Source: Flavobacterium piscinae
Lineage (GTDB): Bacteria; Bacteroidota; Bacteroidia; Flavobacteriales; Flavobacteriaceae
Assembly: GCF_004122145.1 (NCBI RefSeq)
Contig: NZ_SBKQ01000001.1
Span: forward strand, 62,001 to 126,000
DNA length: 64,000 bases
Reading direction: 5' to 3'
In this document: piece after piece, positions 63,750 through 64,000 of the stretch
How positions within the stretch are numbered: the stretch's first letter is position 1
Layout of the letters: the number at the start of each line of letters is the position of its first letter
The notes under the pieces: generated by a model
The model's input: the letters and a program-made list of their open reading frames with translations, nothing else
What the model was told of the DNA's origin: nothing
Database searches by the model: none
Program-made: the position numbers and the translations under genes

Positions 63750-63925
63750 ACTTATAAATTTAAATTAAAAGTACAAAAAATACTTTCTAAAATACTAAAA
63801 AATCAATTTTTTAGTTTCAAAATAGTATACTGTATTTTCCGGTAAAATAGAAGATAATAAATTCTATTAGGATTCTTAAACTAAAAAAATTAAATTTGTT
63901 TATCAACCAGACCAAACTTCATCAT

Positions 63926-64000
63926 ATGAAAAAGCTACTATATTCTCTATTTTTTGTAATGATTGTAACATTTTCAACTGCTCAGGATTCAATTCAAAAT
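63926..64000 (+). CDS. Start of a secreted protein, cut by the window edge
   Basis: The 25 codons read from ATG 63926 to the end of the window give a clear signal peptide (MKKLLYSLFFVMIVTFSTAQ) and the first mature residues DSIQN. Nothing more can be said about the product. Upstream lies only the divergent spacer to the Lrp-type gene. Confidence 0.7.
   Translation, partial: MKKLLYSLFFVMIVTFSTAQDSIQN

Overview
The window is a gene-dense, AT-rich stretch of a chromosome from the Bacteroidota, almost certainly family Flavobacteriaceae and close to Flavobacterium. This rests on several signs. Promoters have the Bacteroidota -7 element TAnnTTTG with a TTG or TTTG about 19 bases upstream (clear before leuS, pyrH, the patatin gene and tRNA-Leu). 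There is a type IX secretion sorting-domain protein, DUF3098, DUF4476 and DUF5686 proteins, an ftsX-DUF3098-uppP-truB gene order, and short intergenic inverted repeats that resemble those I remember from flavobacterial genomes. No complete insertion sequence, prophage, CRISPR array or rRNA is visible.

Layout. 1-1.8 kb: prs and rplY. 1.9-2.13 kb: tRNA-Leu(CAA), preceded by two tandem units that each begin with the first 11 bases of the tRNA. 2.2-14.9 kb: the most distinctive region, with a NarL-type response regulator and TPR histidine kinase, a giant surface protein with YadA-head-like repeats and an S74 chaperone domain, a small secreted protein, a convergent LytS/LytTR pair, and a second giant S74 paralogue divergent from that pair. 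14.9-20 kb: umuC-umuD, a GNAT acetyltransferase, a cold-shock protein, a small membrane protein and aspS. 20.2-27.9 kb: a MORN-like protein, a lipoprotein, and a tetR-tolC-MFP-RND efflux operon. 28.1-34.4 kb: a polyprenyl synthetase, two proteins of unknown function, and sucA-sucB. 34.4-36.9 kb: DUF4476, a T9SS cargo protein and a retropepsin-like protease. 37-40 kb: tatD, an acyltransferase and ansA. 40-43.9 kb: tRNA-Ser(GGA), an ExbB-ExbD-ExbD energising module, a PorT-like barrel and a degenerate PAP2-like membrane protein. 43.9-54.2 kb: rpoN, asnS, an MMPL-type exporter, a DUF5686 protein, pyrH-frr and a patatin. 54.3-58.2 kb: a thioredoxin-like protein, a YiiX-like hydrolase, truB, uppP, DUF3098 and ftsX. 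58.4-64 kb: leuS with repeat-derived and expanded insertions, an outer-membrane protein, a zinc peptidase, an Lrp regulator and the start of a secreted protein.

How the parts fit. Most of the window is housekeeping: translation, nucleotide supply, the TCA cycle, the envelope and efflux. The 2.2-14.9 kb locus looks like an accessory surface-display system. Two unrelated two-component systems sit beside two paralogous, probably trimeric and self-cleaving S74 fibre proteins. A 15-base sequence is identical upstream of both fibre genes, and both genes end in closely related terminators. I consider this the best candidate for an undescribed regulated system, but regulation is inferred from layout and shared DNA, not shown.
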